A stretch of 26,338 nt of DNA. Origin: Lachnospiraceae bacterium AM48-27BH (GTDB taxonomy: Bacteria > Bacillota > Clostridia > Lachnospirales > Lachnospiraceae). Location: NCBI GenBank assembly GCA_003478355.1, contig QUFC01000051.1, positions 1-26,338 of the forward strand. Reading direction: 5' to 3'. Under the pieces are notes generated by a model. It was not told the origin of the DNA. It did no database searches and saw only the letters and a program-made list of their open reading frames with translations. Of this stretch, positions 15,605-22,029 are shown one piece after another; position 1 is the stretch's first letter, and each line of letters starts with the position of its first letter. A program made the translations under genes and the position numbers.

Positions 15605-16723
15605 CTAAAGTAATTTGTCGATTTCATAAATGGACTGATGTTTTCTATAAAATTCATCGCTGACATCAATCAACTCCTGATCCGATATATTTAAATATCT
15701 CATCGTTGTTTCTATATTTCGATGCCCAAGTGCCTGACTAATAAGTTCCAACTTCCATCCAGCCTTCCGGCGAGCATTTGCAAAATAATGCCGCAGCATA
15801 TGTGGTGTTACTTTAATCCCAGTCTTCTTCTGCAGCCGTTCCATCAATGCATAGACGCCTGAGTCCTGCATCGGTTTTCCAGCATAATCTCCCGAAATGT
15901 TAATAATCAAGTACTCCTGCTGGAAAATAAGGTCTTTATATTCCTCTATATAAAACTGCAGAATTTCAAAGGTGGCATCGCTGATTTTTGCCTTCCGGTA
16001 TTCTGCATTCTTAGCCCTGGCTCCATTTTCATTATCTTCTCTAAAATTGACATACAGTAAGTGTCTCTCATAATCAATATCTGTCGCATACCGGACTCCC
16101 AAAAGCTCCCCGATGCGAAATCCCGTTTCTGCTAATAATAAAAGCAGGATTTGATCGCGACAATTGGCACATGCCTTTAATAAAATCACGATCTTATCCT
16201 GCTCTATGGTCTTCCCTATATGTCCTTTTTCCTGTAGATATCCATGAAATGTATTCCGGTATAATGTCCTTTTTACTCCCACTGAATTATGTACAATAAT
16301 TCTCATATCAGAGAGGACTTTTAATTGCTTTATAGATTCATCCTGCTGTCCAGAAAATCTATAAAATCGGAACACCTCTTTTAAATACGCATTACAGGTC
16401 TCATTATATGGTTTCTTTTTGTAACTATCTCCACTATGCAATCCTGCCTGTAACCATATCAAATAGTCTGTAAAGTGTTCCTGCTGCTTATCATATGGCA
16501 TCTCCCATACATCATCTAACTGGATGCCAGTCTCATCTATATAATTCAGATAGTATGAAATGGCTCCTGCACTTCTTCTGATAGTATTAGGTGACAATTT
16601 TGATCTTTTTTTATGCATTAGATACTTGGAGGGCAGTAACACTATATCCTGGCTCTCCTGCTCACGAATGAAATAATATTTTTCGTGATTATCTATCTGG
16701 GAATCCACAATATACCTTGCCAT
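15605..16723 (-). CDS. tnpA: TnpA-like tyrosine recombinase
   Basis: 372 aa, close to Tn554 TnpA (361 aa). A SAM-like core-binding domain occupies ~40-165. The catalytic domain has Arg203 (AETGFRIGELLG), a Lys in the 240s, His308 and Arg311 (HMLRHYFA), His334 (ALGHRNIETT) and Tyr343 (MRYLNIS). It is the first gene of the operon. ATG 16723 follows AAAGGAGTAAAG. The interrupted palindrome 16744-16770 directly upstream may be its binding or crossover site. Confidence 0.88.
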   Translation of the reverse strand: MARYIVDSQIDNHEKYYFIREQESQDIVLLPSKYLMHKKRSKLSPNTIRRSAGAISYYLNYIDETGIQLDDVWEMPYDKQQEHFTDYLIWLQAGLHSGDSYKKKPYNETCNAYLKEVFRFYRFSGQQDESIKQLKVLSDMRIIVHNSVGVKRTLYRNTFHGYLQEKGHIGKTIEQDKIVILLKACANCRDQILLLLLAETGFRIGELLGVRYATDIDYERHLLYVNFREDNENGARAKNAEYRKAKISDATFEILQFYIEEYKDLIFQQEYLIINISGDYAGKPMQDSGVYALMERLQKKTGIKVTPHMLRHYFANARRKAGWKLELISQALGHRNIETTMRYLNISDQELIDVSDEFYRKHQSIYEIDKLL

Positions 16724-16743
16724 ATTACTTTACTCCTTTCCTC

Positions 16744-16770
16744 TAACGCTATACACAGTATACCGTGTTA
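16744..16770. repeat. Interrupted palindrome upstream of tnpA-like gene
   Basis: TAAC (16744-16747), TATAC (16750-16754), ACA, GTATA (16758-16762) and GTTA (16767-16770) form a nested inverted repeat about 20 nt upstream of the tnpA start. It is a candidate recombinase core site, operator, or element end. Confidence 0.4.
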
Positions 16771-16839
16771 CTCTTCTCATAGCTATCACACAATGTAACA
16801 ATCTTTCCTTTTCAAACGAAGCATTATCAATAAACAACG

Positions 16840-16938
16840 TCAATCGATTTGATAACTCCCTGCTATTCCAAATGCAATACCTGCAGTTAACAAAAATCCA
16901 ATAATTCCAACTGCCGCAACAATCAATATCCCAATCAT
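16840..16938 (-). CDS. Small single-span membrane peptide (32 aa)
   Basis: The ATG at 16938 is preceded by GAGGAGG with nine-base spacing, which fixes the start; the longer frame to 17109 is a shadow of the next gene. The peptide is almost entirely one hydrophobic helix (IGILIVAAVGIIGFLLTAG) with a short polar end, and so inserts in the membrane. It starts 25 nt after the stop of the 131-aa gene. The function is unknown; peptides like this can be holin-like, regulatory or toxic, but nothing here decides. Confidence 0.6.
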   Translation of the reverse strand: MIGILIVAAVGIIGFLLTAGIAFGIAGSYQID

Positions 16939-16963
16939 GATCGTTCTACCTCCTCGACAATCT

Positions 16964-17359
16964 CTATAACATCTGGCATTCTGCCATCGTAACCGCTTCA
17001 TCTTCCATAGCAAAATATTCATCTGCCACATTGCGTTCCACCGCCAAAATCTCTCCAGCCTCCTTCTCTCCCAGCTGGATCGGCGCCAAATACTTAATAA
17101 TTCTCCCACATAATTTCTGGTCCGGACAAATATCCAGCATCCCCATACAGGTATTCACAATAAGGCGATCCAACACATCGGTAATCACTATTTTTTTAGC
17201 ATCATATCCTCTCGCACCGATAAAATTTGCCAAGTTCTCCGGGGTCAGTGCCAACATATATTCTTTTCTGGCTCCCCCACCATATGGATACTCATAGGCA
17301 TATCCCATCGTTTCTGTGTTCATGATCCGTTCTACCATATTCTTTTCTTCTGCTCTCAT
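16964..17359 (-). CDS. Conserved hypothetical protein of mobile-element cluster
   Basis: 131 aa, soluble, acidic C-terminus. I do not recognise a named domain. A Gly/Tyr-rich N-terminus (GYAYEYPYGGGARKEY) precedes mixed helices (TPENLANFIGARGYDAKKIVITDVLDRLIVN). ATG 17359 follows AGGAGAG. It lies in a row with the serine-recombinase-like gene and the small membrane peptide, the sort of trio seen in Lachnospiraceae mobile islands. Confidence 0.65.
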   Translation of the reverse strand: MRAEEKNMVERIMNTETMGYAYEYPYGGGARKEYMLALTPENLANFIGARGYDAKKIVITDVLDRLIVNTCMGMLDICPDQKLCGRIIKYLAPIQLGEKEAGEILAVERNVADEYFAMEDEAVTMAECQML

Positions 17360-17379
17360 AAAATCTTCTCTCCTATTTT

Positions 17380-17751
17380 TTAACTGCCAAACTCAATTTT
17401 CCCTTCCAATGGCGAATATGCATCGACACCATAGCTTTCCTGAAGGATCTGAAATCTTGCGAGCTGCATGGATGATCTGGACAGCCTGCCCCGGTTTACA
17501 ATCAAAAGAACATCTACCTGTTCTTTCTGGACCGCTTCTATAAAATGACGAAATCCATTTCGATTCCAAAGCGGAGTTGTCCCCACATCACTGGAACTTC
17601 CAACCAGTTCAAATCCCATCTGCTCTCCATAATCAATCAGCTGTTTAAACTGACTTTTTAATGCACCATTTCTATCTTCCGGTGCATCAATCGCACAATA
17701 GATCCACGCACGTTTTCCCTGACCCATTCCTGCCTCCTGCTCCTTTTCCAA
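17380..17751 (-). CDS. Serine-recombinase N-terminal domain protein lacking the catalytic serine
   Basis: 123 aa. It has the resolvase-domain plan: IYCAIDAPEDRNGALKSQ (where active enzymes have YxRVSTxxQ), GFELVGSSSDVGTTPLWNRNGFRHFIEAV, then VDVLLIVNRGRLSRSS, equivalent to the conserved DRLSR segment. At the catalytic position Ser is replaced by Asp and the preceding Arg by Ala, while the later Arg pair (GRLSR) is kept. There is no DNA-binding or large C-terminal domain. It therefore probably does not cut DNA; it could bind a partner recombinase or act as a regulator. It starts eight bases from the MazF stop, so it is coupled. Confidence 0.75.
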   Translation of the reverse strand: MEKEQEAGMGQGKRAWIYCAIDAPEDRNGALKSQFKQLIDYGEQMGFELVGSSSDVGTTPLWNRNGFRHFIEAVQKEQVDVLLIVNRGRLSRSSMQLARFQILQESYGVDAYSPLEGKIEFGS

Positions 17752-17758
17752 ACACCCT

Positions 17759-18120
17759 TTATGTTCTTCTCTGTACTGTTACACCAAAACTCACGAGAAT
17801 TGCCTCATCTACTTTACGCATCATGGCTCCACTCAGACTTCCTACATACCCTCTTAATCTTATCCGGTCAATCGTCCTTACCTGCTCCAATAAAATAACA
17901 GAATCATTATGGAGTCCTCTTACATGATTTCCCAATTCGATATGTGTAGGTATCCAGTGCTTATTAGGCCGACTTGTAATTGCTGCCACAATGACGGTTG
18001 GACTGTAACAATTACCAACATCATTCTGAATAATCAAAACCGGCCGGATTCCCCCCTGTTCAGAGCCTATTACCGGCATCAGGTCTGCATAATATATATC
18101 TCCTTTTTTTATCGTAACAC
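17759..18120 (-). CDS. mazF: MazF/PemK-type toxin, damaged at its start codon
   Basis: The frame from ATG 18079 gives 106 aa (PVIGSEQGGIRPVLIIQNDVGN, then AITSRPNKHWIPTHI and LLEQVRTIDRIRL), clearly the MazF/PemK endoribonuclease family. The family N-terminus (TIKKGDIYYADL) is also present in the same frame upstream to 18118, but no start codon opens it. A GTG at 18118-18120 with an ideal GGAGG site is out of frame by one base, so one base appears lost just after it. MazF cleaves mRNA at specific short sequences. No MazE antitoxin is evident; the 84-aa gene upstream occupies its usual position. Confidence 0.85.
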
Positions 18121-18164
18121 TTCCCCTCCTTCCATCTACTCTGGACTACGAATGTTCCTACTCT

Positions 18165-18419
18165 TTATGAAAAGTCTCTATCTCTATGTAATTCTGCCAT
18201 CATATGGCAAATGCCTTTTTTCCATCTTACGCTGATGACCTCGCCTGCCAAAAGTTCATCCGCTCGGATTCCCTTTCCCAGCTCCTTCTTGGCTGCTTCT
18301 TTCTGCCCTTGCAAAAGTATGGATTTTACCTGGTCAGAATTCAGAAATAAATATCCTTTCGATGTCATAAAATGAAAATTGCTGTCAGGATATAATTCCA
18401 TAAATTCTTTGACACGCAT
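18165..18419 (-). CDS. Small hypothetical protein upstream of MazF
   Basis: 84 aa from ATG 18419, preceded by AAGGAGG; an in-frame ATG seven codons earlier has no site. The sequence MRVKEFMELYPDSNFHFMTSKGYLFLNSDQ resembles no family I can name. The C-terminal half is basic (VRWKKGICHMMAELHRDRDF). Its position directly before a MazF-type gene is where an antitoxin is expected, but it does not look like MazE, so that role is only a possibility. It lies downstream of the structured stretch 18450-18760. Confidence 0.6.
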   Translation of the reverse strand: MRVKEFMELYPDSNFHFMTSKGYLFLNSDQVKSILLQGQKEAAKKELGKGIRADELLAGEVISVRWKKGICHMMAELHRDRDFS

Positions 18420-18464
18420 ATACATCTTCCTCCTTATCATTTTGTGATTTAGAACACAAGGATA

Positions 18465-18715
18465 GCGGCAGCCTTATCCAGTTGATCTATCTTTCCTTTT
18501 CCGCTGGATAAATATAAAGCTGCCGCCATAGTTTCTGTTAAAAATCACTTGTTCTTCATTTTCAAAAGTTCCTATTCGACACAACTTCCCGGAACCAGAT
18601 ATCGGAAATACTGATATTCCTGTTACAACCGATATCTTTGGGCGGCAACACTGACCAGCCATGGCTTAAGGCTGTCATGGGATTGTTCCCCTCCGAGGGT
18701 CTCTCCGAGCCGCCC
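18465..18715 (-). ncRNA. Highly structured non-coding stretch (candidate RNA or processing/transfer site)
   Basis: Within 250 nt lie several near-perfect inverted repeats. (a) GGGCGGC-type stem 18640-18646 with 18709-18715, enclosing three hairpins: 18652-18660 with 18670-18677 (one bulge), GGGA-TTGT-TCCC at 18679-18690, and CCCT-CCG-AGGG at 18689-18699. (b) AGATATCGG (18597-18605) with CCGATATCT (18629-18637), itself enclosing a six-pair hairpin. (c) 18465-18481 with 18504-18526, 16 pairs around a six-base bulge. A TATAAT hexamer on the minus strand at 18763-18768 could start the RNA, though no -35 is convincing. Only a doubtful 26-codon frame is present. I do not recognise the family. It could instead be a transfer origin or a set of protein-binding palindromes. 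Confidence 0.5.
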
Positions 18716-18759
18716 TCATTGCGTGTTCCCGTTTTGCGGGGCTGTGACTGGACGGAAGT

Positions 18760-19054
18760 ATCATTATAGGCTGTTCAGGTCATTGCAGGCAGTCTGCCAA
18801 AACTGCTTTAAGGACAAATTTTTTTCGCTCTGCACCTTTGATGTCATCTTATTGACAGACACTCTGACTATCTGCAGGTGGTCGTGGCGGATTTTCCTTT
18901 GTGCTTTTCCTTTTGGGCTGAACAACTAAGGTATCTGTATTGCCGGATATGACTGTTTCACACAGTTTTTGCCAAAGAACAGAAAGAGAAATCAGTCCCC
19001 TTCACTTCCTTCCACGCTGGCAGAGAAGTTTGAGAACCAAAAACAGAAAAATAA
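18760..19054. other. Region without a convincing gene
   Basis: This holds a possible minus-strand reading frame at 18849-18995 (..LCETVISGNTDTLVVQPKRK..) with no standard start codon, plus the upstream flank of the structured stretch. A GGAAGG at about 19009-19014 precedes the frame. I see no family match, so I leave it as undecided. Confidence 0.3.
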
Positions 19055-19498
19055 TTAAAATAATTTTCTCAGTTTCTCTAAAATCTTCTGTCTCCGTTTG
19101 TTTATCGCCTTCTGTGACAATCCAAGTACCGAAGCTACCTCCCGTTCCGTCCGTTCCTCAAAATAGAGTTCCTGAATCAACCACTGTTCTTCTTTCGAGA
19201 GTTCTAAAAGGAATTTATGTAACTGTTCACACTCTATTTTTTTCAGAATCTGATCCTCCACACTTCTGTTTTCTTCTGGAAATTGCACAGCCATTTCCTG
19301 CAGGCGTTCATAGGAATCCTCTCTGCTAGGAATGGTCATTTTCTCTCCTGTTTTAGGATCTACGATATTTCTTGCTCTTTTTAAGTCATATTCCTGATAC
19401 TGCATTTTTCTTTCACTTGTTCTCAATACAGCGATTACTTCCTCGCTGGCTTCCGGATACATTTTTCTAAAATCCGGTATCTTATACGGTTTTGCCAT
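19055..19498 (-). CDS. Sigma-70 region 4-like factor
   Basis: 147 aa from ATG 19498, fixed by AAGGAGG nine bases upstream; the longer frame to 19600 is unsupported. The C-terminus (SKEEQWLIQELYFEERTEREVASVLGLSQKAINKRRQKILEKLRKL, ~95-145) is a region 4 helix-turn-helix. The N-terminus (KPYKIPDFRKMYPEASEEVIAVLRTSERKMQYQEYDLK) is the short substitute seen in sigma-like regulators of clostridial mobile elements, not a full region 2. It probably binds DNA and may direct element transcription. A GTTTTC/GAAAAC inverted pair lies just upstream of its ribosome site. Confidence 0.75.
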   Translation of the reverse strand: MAKPYKIPDFRKMYPEASEEVIAVLRTSERKMQYQEYDLKRARNIVDPKTGEKMTIPSREDSYERLQEMAVQFPEENRSVEDQILKKIECEQLHKFLLELSKEEQWLIQELYFEERTEREVASVLGLSQKAINKRRQKILEKLRKLF

Positions 19499-19613
19499 GT
19501 TCCTGTCCTCCTTAGTTTTCGTTGGGTGGTGAAAACGAAGGACAAGTGGCGGACTACGACATAGGTTTCTGGCAATCCTCAAGCAAGAGCTTTTCTCCAT
19601 ACGCTGCTCCTTA

Positions 19614-19649
19614 GAAAAAAAGAAGCCAACGGGAGGATCCCGCTGGCTT
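19614..19649 (-). terminator. Intrinsic terminator
   Basis: On the minus strand, AAGCCAGCGGGA, loop TCC, TCCCGTTGGCTT (eleven pairs with one mismatch), followed by a T-rich run including seven T. It separates the LexA-HTH transcript from the sigma-like gene. Confidence 0.8.
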
Positions 19650-19689
19650 TTAACAAATTAGAAATTGGATGCAGCGCACAAAACACTAT

Positions 19690-19722
19690 AAAAAAGACCC
19701 CATACATTTCTGTATGAGATCT
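19690..19722 (-). terminator. Intrinsic terminator after LexA-type HTH gene
   Basis: On the minus strand, AGATCTCATACA, loop GAAA, TGTATGGGGTCT (12 pairs, two G-U) followed by six T. Together with 19614-19649 it makes a double stop. Confidence 0.85.
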
Positions 19723-19771
19723 TCTCGCTCAGCACACTGACCATCCAGTGTACTGACTATAACATGAGAGA

Positions 19772-19814
19772 AGTCGGACTTTCAGTAGGACTCTTGTCGG
19801 ACTTTAGTCGGACT
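19772..19814. repeat. Four AGTCGGACT-like direct repeats
   Basis: Copies at 19772-19780 (AGTCGGACT), 19784-19792 (AGTAGGACT), 19795-19803 (TGTCGGACT) and 19806-19814 (AGTCGGACT), spaced 11-12 bp, i.e. about one helical turn. They begin directly after the stop codon of the LexA-type HTH gene, so they could be a regulatory protein's binding array. Confidence 0.7.
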
Positions 19815-19816
19815 AT

Positions 19817-20020
19817 TTAATTGATATGAAGCGTTCTCGGTTTGCTTCCGTCACTTTCAATCAGATGTTCTTCCTTCAATTGCCGAAGATAACCATGCAC
19901 AGTTGATGGGGAACGATACCCTAAACCTTTTCCGATATCCCGTACAGTAGGCGGATATCCATACCTTTTTATGTATTGCTCAACAAAATACAAAACTTCC
20001 ATTTTCTTTTTGTTGCTCAT
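19817..20020 (-). CDS. LexA-type winged-helix DNA-binding protein without peptidase domain
   Basis: 67 aa. The sequence KKMEVLYFVEQYIKRYGYPPTVRDIGKGLGYRSPSTVHGYLRQLKEEHLI is the LexA N-terminal domain (recognition helix SPSTVHGYL). The S24 self-cleaving C-terminal domain of LexA (~200 aa) is absent and the frame ends cleanly, followed by terminators, so this is a stand-alone HTH, not a truncation visible here. It could compete with or modify host LexA control, or repress its own element. ATG 20020 follows GGAGAGG, 15 nt after the upstream gene. Confidence 0.85.
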   Translation of the reverse strand: MSNKKKMEVLYFVEQYIKRYGYPPTVRDIGKGLGYRSPSTVHGYLRQLKEEHLIESDGSKPRTLHIN

Positions 20021-20035
20021 AAAACCACCTCTCCT

Positions 20036-20578
20036 CTATTCATAAAGTAACGGTTCTTCCAAAGCCTGTTTGATTTGAGGAAGAGCACTCCCCCAAAGAG
20101 ATAGACCGAATATTTTAATTGCTTCCTTTTTTCTATCATAATATGTGCTTCTTTCCATCCGAAGCGTTTCCAGTAATTCAGGCTCTGTATATCGGAACCG
20201 GCTTAAATAACACTTAAACACAATGTCAAAATAAAGCTGTGGTGAATATGGAAAATCACGCATTTTAACCATGGCCGAGTCTACCAGTTCCACAAGCCAC
20301 TTGGTCTGGAACAGGCTTTTTACTGTTTCTTCAAACTTTTCCCTCTCTACAGTAGGAGCAAAATCATTCAGATATAGAAGCCCCTCCTCCAGTTCTCTAC
20401 CATAACAATATTCTGCTTCTTCACGAAGCATTGCAGCACGGTCACAGGCCGTCCAGCATACATTTCGATAAATAGATAATAACAATTTTGACCTTTCATA
20501 TAAATTTTGTTCATCCAGATGCTGCATCACACACAGCATCTGAATACTGTTTTTTGCCAATGAGTTTTTCCGTCCCAT
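20036..20578 (-). CDS. Hypothetical protein, possible ArpU-like transcription regulator
   Basis: 180 aa, mostly helical. The C-terminal ETLRMERSTYYDRKKEAIKIFGLSLWG (~140-168) resembles the end of ArpU/late-phage regulators and RinA-like proteins, where a short HTH is followed by KKEAI. The rest is not recognised. It lies between the polymerase (14 nt upstream) and the LexA-type gene in one transcript. ATG 20578 follows a GGAGGGGC site. The regulator role is a guess from this C-terminal pattern. Confidence 0.6.
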   Translation of the reverse strand: MGRKNSLAKNSIQMLCVMQHLDEQNLYERSKLLLSIYRNVCWTACDRAAMLREEAEYCYGRELEEGLLYLNDFAPTVEREKFEETVKSLFQTKWLVELVDSAMVKMRDFPYSPQLYFDIVFKCYLSRFRYTEPELLETLRMERSTYYDRKKEAIKIFGLSLWGSALPQIKQALEEPLLYE

Positions 20579-20592
20579 AAGCCCCTCCTATC

Positions 20593-21831
20593 TTACCGGT
20601 TCATAACTCCCGGCATAATCAAACCATGATCTCGATATTCCGGCATCTTCAGATCCTTCATCAAGGCCGCTGGATAGATAGCCCTTTTTCCAAATCGCCG
20701 CCGAGTTTCCTCAATCGCCAGAAATAATTTTTCTTCTTTCTCAAGCCGGATTGGATCCGAAAACAAACAGATTTGCTCCGGTTCTTTTGCTGATACCAAG
20801 TTGATTGCACGAACAGTTACCGAACGCACAGGTTCCTTCCAATCATAATTTCTCTGAAATAGTTCCCTCGCCAGTTTTGCAATTTCCAAAGGCACTATCG
20901 TCGGAAGGGAAAGTTGACCTTGATACTGCCTTGTAAATAATTCCTGATTGCGAATCGCTATCTGAACCCCCTGTGCTTTCAATCCATGAATCCTTAATCG
21001 ATGTCCTATGTCCTGGCATAATTCCAGAATAACCTTCCAGACCTCCTCTTCTGTTTTAAGATCTGCTGTACAAGTAATTCCATGCCCCACACTTTTCATC
21101 GGAGACACAAAGTCCTTCTCCATTACCGGACTATCATCCAGACCATTTGCATATGACCACAGCATCAGCCCATTTTTACCAAGAAGCTGGTTCACATAAT
21201 CATGATCCATTTCTGCCAGATCTCCTATCGTATAAATTCCAACTTGCTCCAGCTTCTTTGTAGTTGAGCGGCCACAGAATAATAATTCCGATACCCGAAG
21301 CGGCCAAACCTTTTGTTTCCATTCTGATTCTTCAATGCTAGTTATGGCATCCGGCTTCTTCATATCACTTCCCAGTTTTGCAAATATTTTATTGAATGAA
21401 ATTCCTATACTAACAGTCAATCCCAGTTCATTCTTCATCCTGCAGCGAATCTGGTCTGCAATTTCTTTTCCAGAACCATAAAGAACCTGACTTGCTGTCA
21501 CATCCAAAAAGCACTCGTCCATTCCGTAAGGCTCTACCAGGTCTGTATATTCCTGATAAATCTCTCTTGCCATGTTGGAATATTTTAAATACTGTTCATA
21601 CTGGGGTGGAACCAAAATCAAATCCGGACAAAGTCGTTTTGCCTCCCAGTTAACCATCCCTGTTTTTATTCCTGCTTGTTTCGCTTTCTCTGATTTTGCA
21701 AGAACAATTCCATGACGGTTTTCTGTGGACCCGCACACTGCTACTGCTTTTCCCTGTAGCTCTGGGTTCAGCATCATTTCTACAGAAGCATAAAAACAGT
21801 TCATATCACTATGAAGGATTGTCCGATTCAT
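20593..21831 (-). CDS. Y-family DNA polymerase (DinB/UmuC-like)
   Basis: 412 aa from ATG 21831 (MNRTILHSDMNCFYASVEM); the frame is open 22 codons further without a site. Catalytic acidic residues are visible: Asp in HSDMNCFYASVE and the Asp-Glu pair in EPYGMDECFLDVT (~103-115). SIGISFNKIFAKLGSDMKKPD (~143-163) is the conserved palm segment. HhH-like motifs follow, and a beta-clamp-binding QxxLF motif (QICLF) sits near the C-terminus. It performs translesion synthesis past damaged bases. It is divergent from the XRE repressor and shares its control region, which suggests regulation by the element's own repressor. Confidence 0.92.
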   Translation of the reverse strand: MNRTILHSDMNCFYASVEMMLNPELQGKAVAVCGSTENRHGIVLAKSEKAKQAGIKTGMVNWEAKRLCPDLILVPPQYEQYLKYSNMAREIYQEYTDLVEPYGMDECFLDVTASQVLYGSGKEIADQIRCRMKNELGLTVSIGISFNKIFAKLGSDMKKPDAITSIEESEWKQKVWPLRVSELLFCGRSTTKKLEQVGIYTIGDLAEMDHDYVNQLLGKNGLMLWSYANGLDDSPVMEKDFVSPMKSVGHGITCTADLKTEEEVWKVILELCQDIGHRLRIHGLKAQGVQIAIRNQELFTRQYQGQLSLPTIVPLEIAKLARELFQRNYDWKEPVRSVTVRAINLVSAKEPEQICLFSDPIRLEKEEKLFLAIEETRRRFGKRAIYPAALMKDLKMPEYRDHGLIMPGVMNR

Positions 21832-21881
21832 ATTCTGTACCCTCTTCCAATTTTTTCTAGCAATTATTAGCACACTTATTC

Positions 21882-21910
21882 TTGACAGCTTGCACACTCA
21901 CTATTATAAT
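21882..21910 (+). promoter_or_regulatory. Perfect consensus sigma-A promoter for the XRE gene
   Basis: TTGACA (21882-21887), 17 bases, TATAAT (21905-21910): exact consensus and spacing. The transcript would start near 21917, giving a leader of about 113 nt containing operator-like repeats. Such a strong promoter needs repression, which fits autoregulation. Confidence 0.85.
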
Positions 21911-21952
21911 GTGCATATAGTCACTGATACTTGCTAATTCTTGCTAATTCAA

Positions 21953-21981
21953 ATATTAGCAACTACATGCACACTTGTCAA
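21953..21981 (-). promoter_or_regulatory. Candidate promoter of the polymerase operon
   Basis: On the minus strand, TTGACA (21976-21981), 17 bases, TAATAT (21953-21958). The -10 lies in the ATTAGCAA arm of the inverted repeat, so repressor binding there would block transcription of the polymerase. Confidence 0.55.
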
Positions 21982-22029
21982 TAGCACAGTTAGCAAGTTT
22001 ACGCACACTAAAACGAATGGAGGTCTGAC

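Larger units (their letters stand above)
10870..16830. mobile_element. Tn554-like recombination module with three tyrosine recombinases and three TnpC-like proteins
   Basis: Six minus-strand genes are tightly packed (overlaps of 50, 7-17 and 4 nt), AT-rich relative to the Tad operon, and end in a terminator at 10896-10938. The order TnpA-like, TnpB-like, extra recombinase, then three TnpC-like genes resembles Tn554 (two recombinases plus TnpC) and also recombinase-trio elements. Boundaries are estimates: the left end falls near the broken flp gene, the right end near the palindrome upstream of the first recombinase. It may be the integration end of a larger element reaching to ~23800. No direct target duplication is seen. 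Confidence 0.6.
21861..22018. promoter_or_regulatory. Operator-like repeat array in the divergent control region
   Basis: Four copies of GCACACT (near 21870, 21892, 21964 and 22002) and TTGCTAAT-type sites (two direct copies in 21929-21949, plus an inverted one to 21965) overlap both promoters. TTGCTAAT, TCAAAT, ATTAGCAA is a perfect 8-bp inverted repeat. The likely binder is the XRE protein encoded at 22030, which would couple its own expression to that of the polymerase operon. Confidence 0.6.

Noticed and set aside
17661..18235. Plus-strand frames opposite MazF and the resolvase-like gene
   Set aside because: Antisense to well-supported genes, with no start signals.
4701..18471. Shared decamer GGATAGCGGC in the nuclease-linked RNA (minus, ~4702-4711) and in the structured stretch (plus, ~18462-18471)
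   Set aside because: Opposite strand contexts and no matching flanks; a 10-base match in 26 kb of structured DNA is plausibly chance.
18449..18529. 26-codon minus-strand frame (MAAALYLSSGKGKIDQL..)
   Set aside because: It coincides with the arms of a 16-bp inverted repeat and has no Shine-Dalgarno, so structure explains the sequence better than coding.
19772..19814. Possible CRISPR-like array
   Set aside because: Repeat units are 9 bp with 2-3 bp gaps, far too short, and no cas genes are present.
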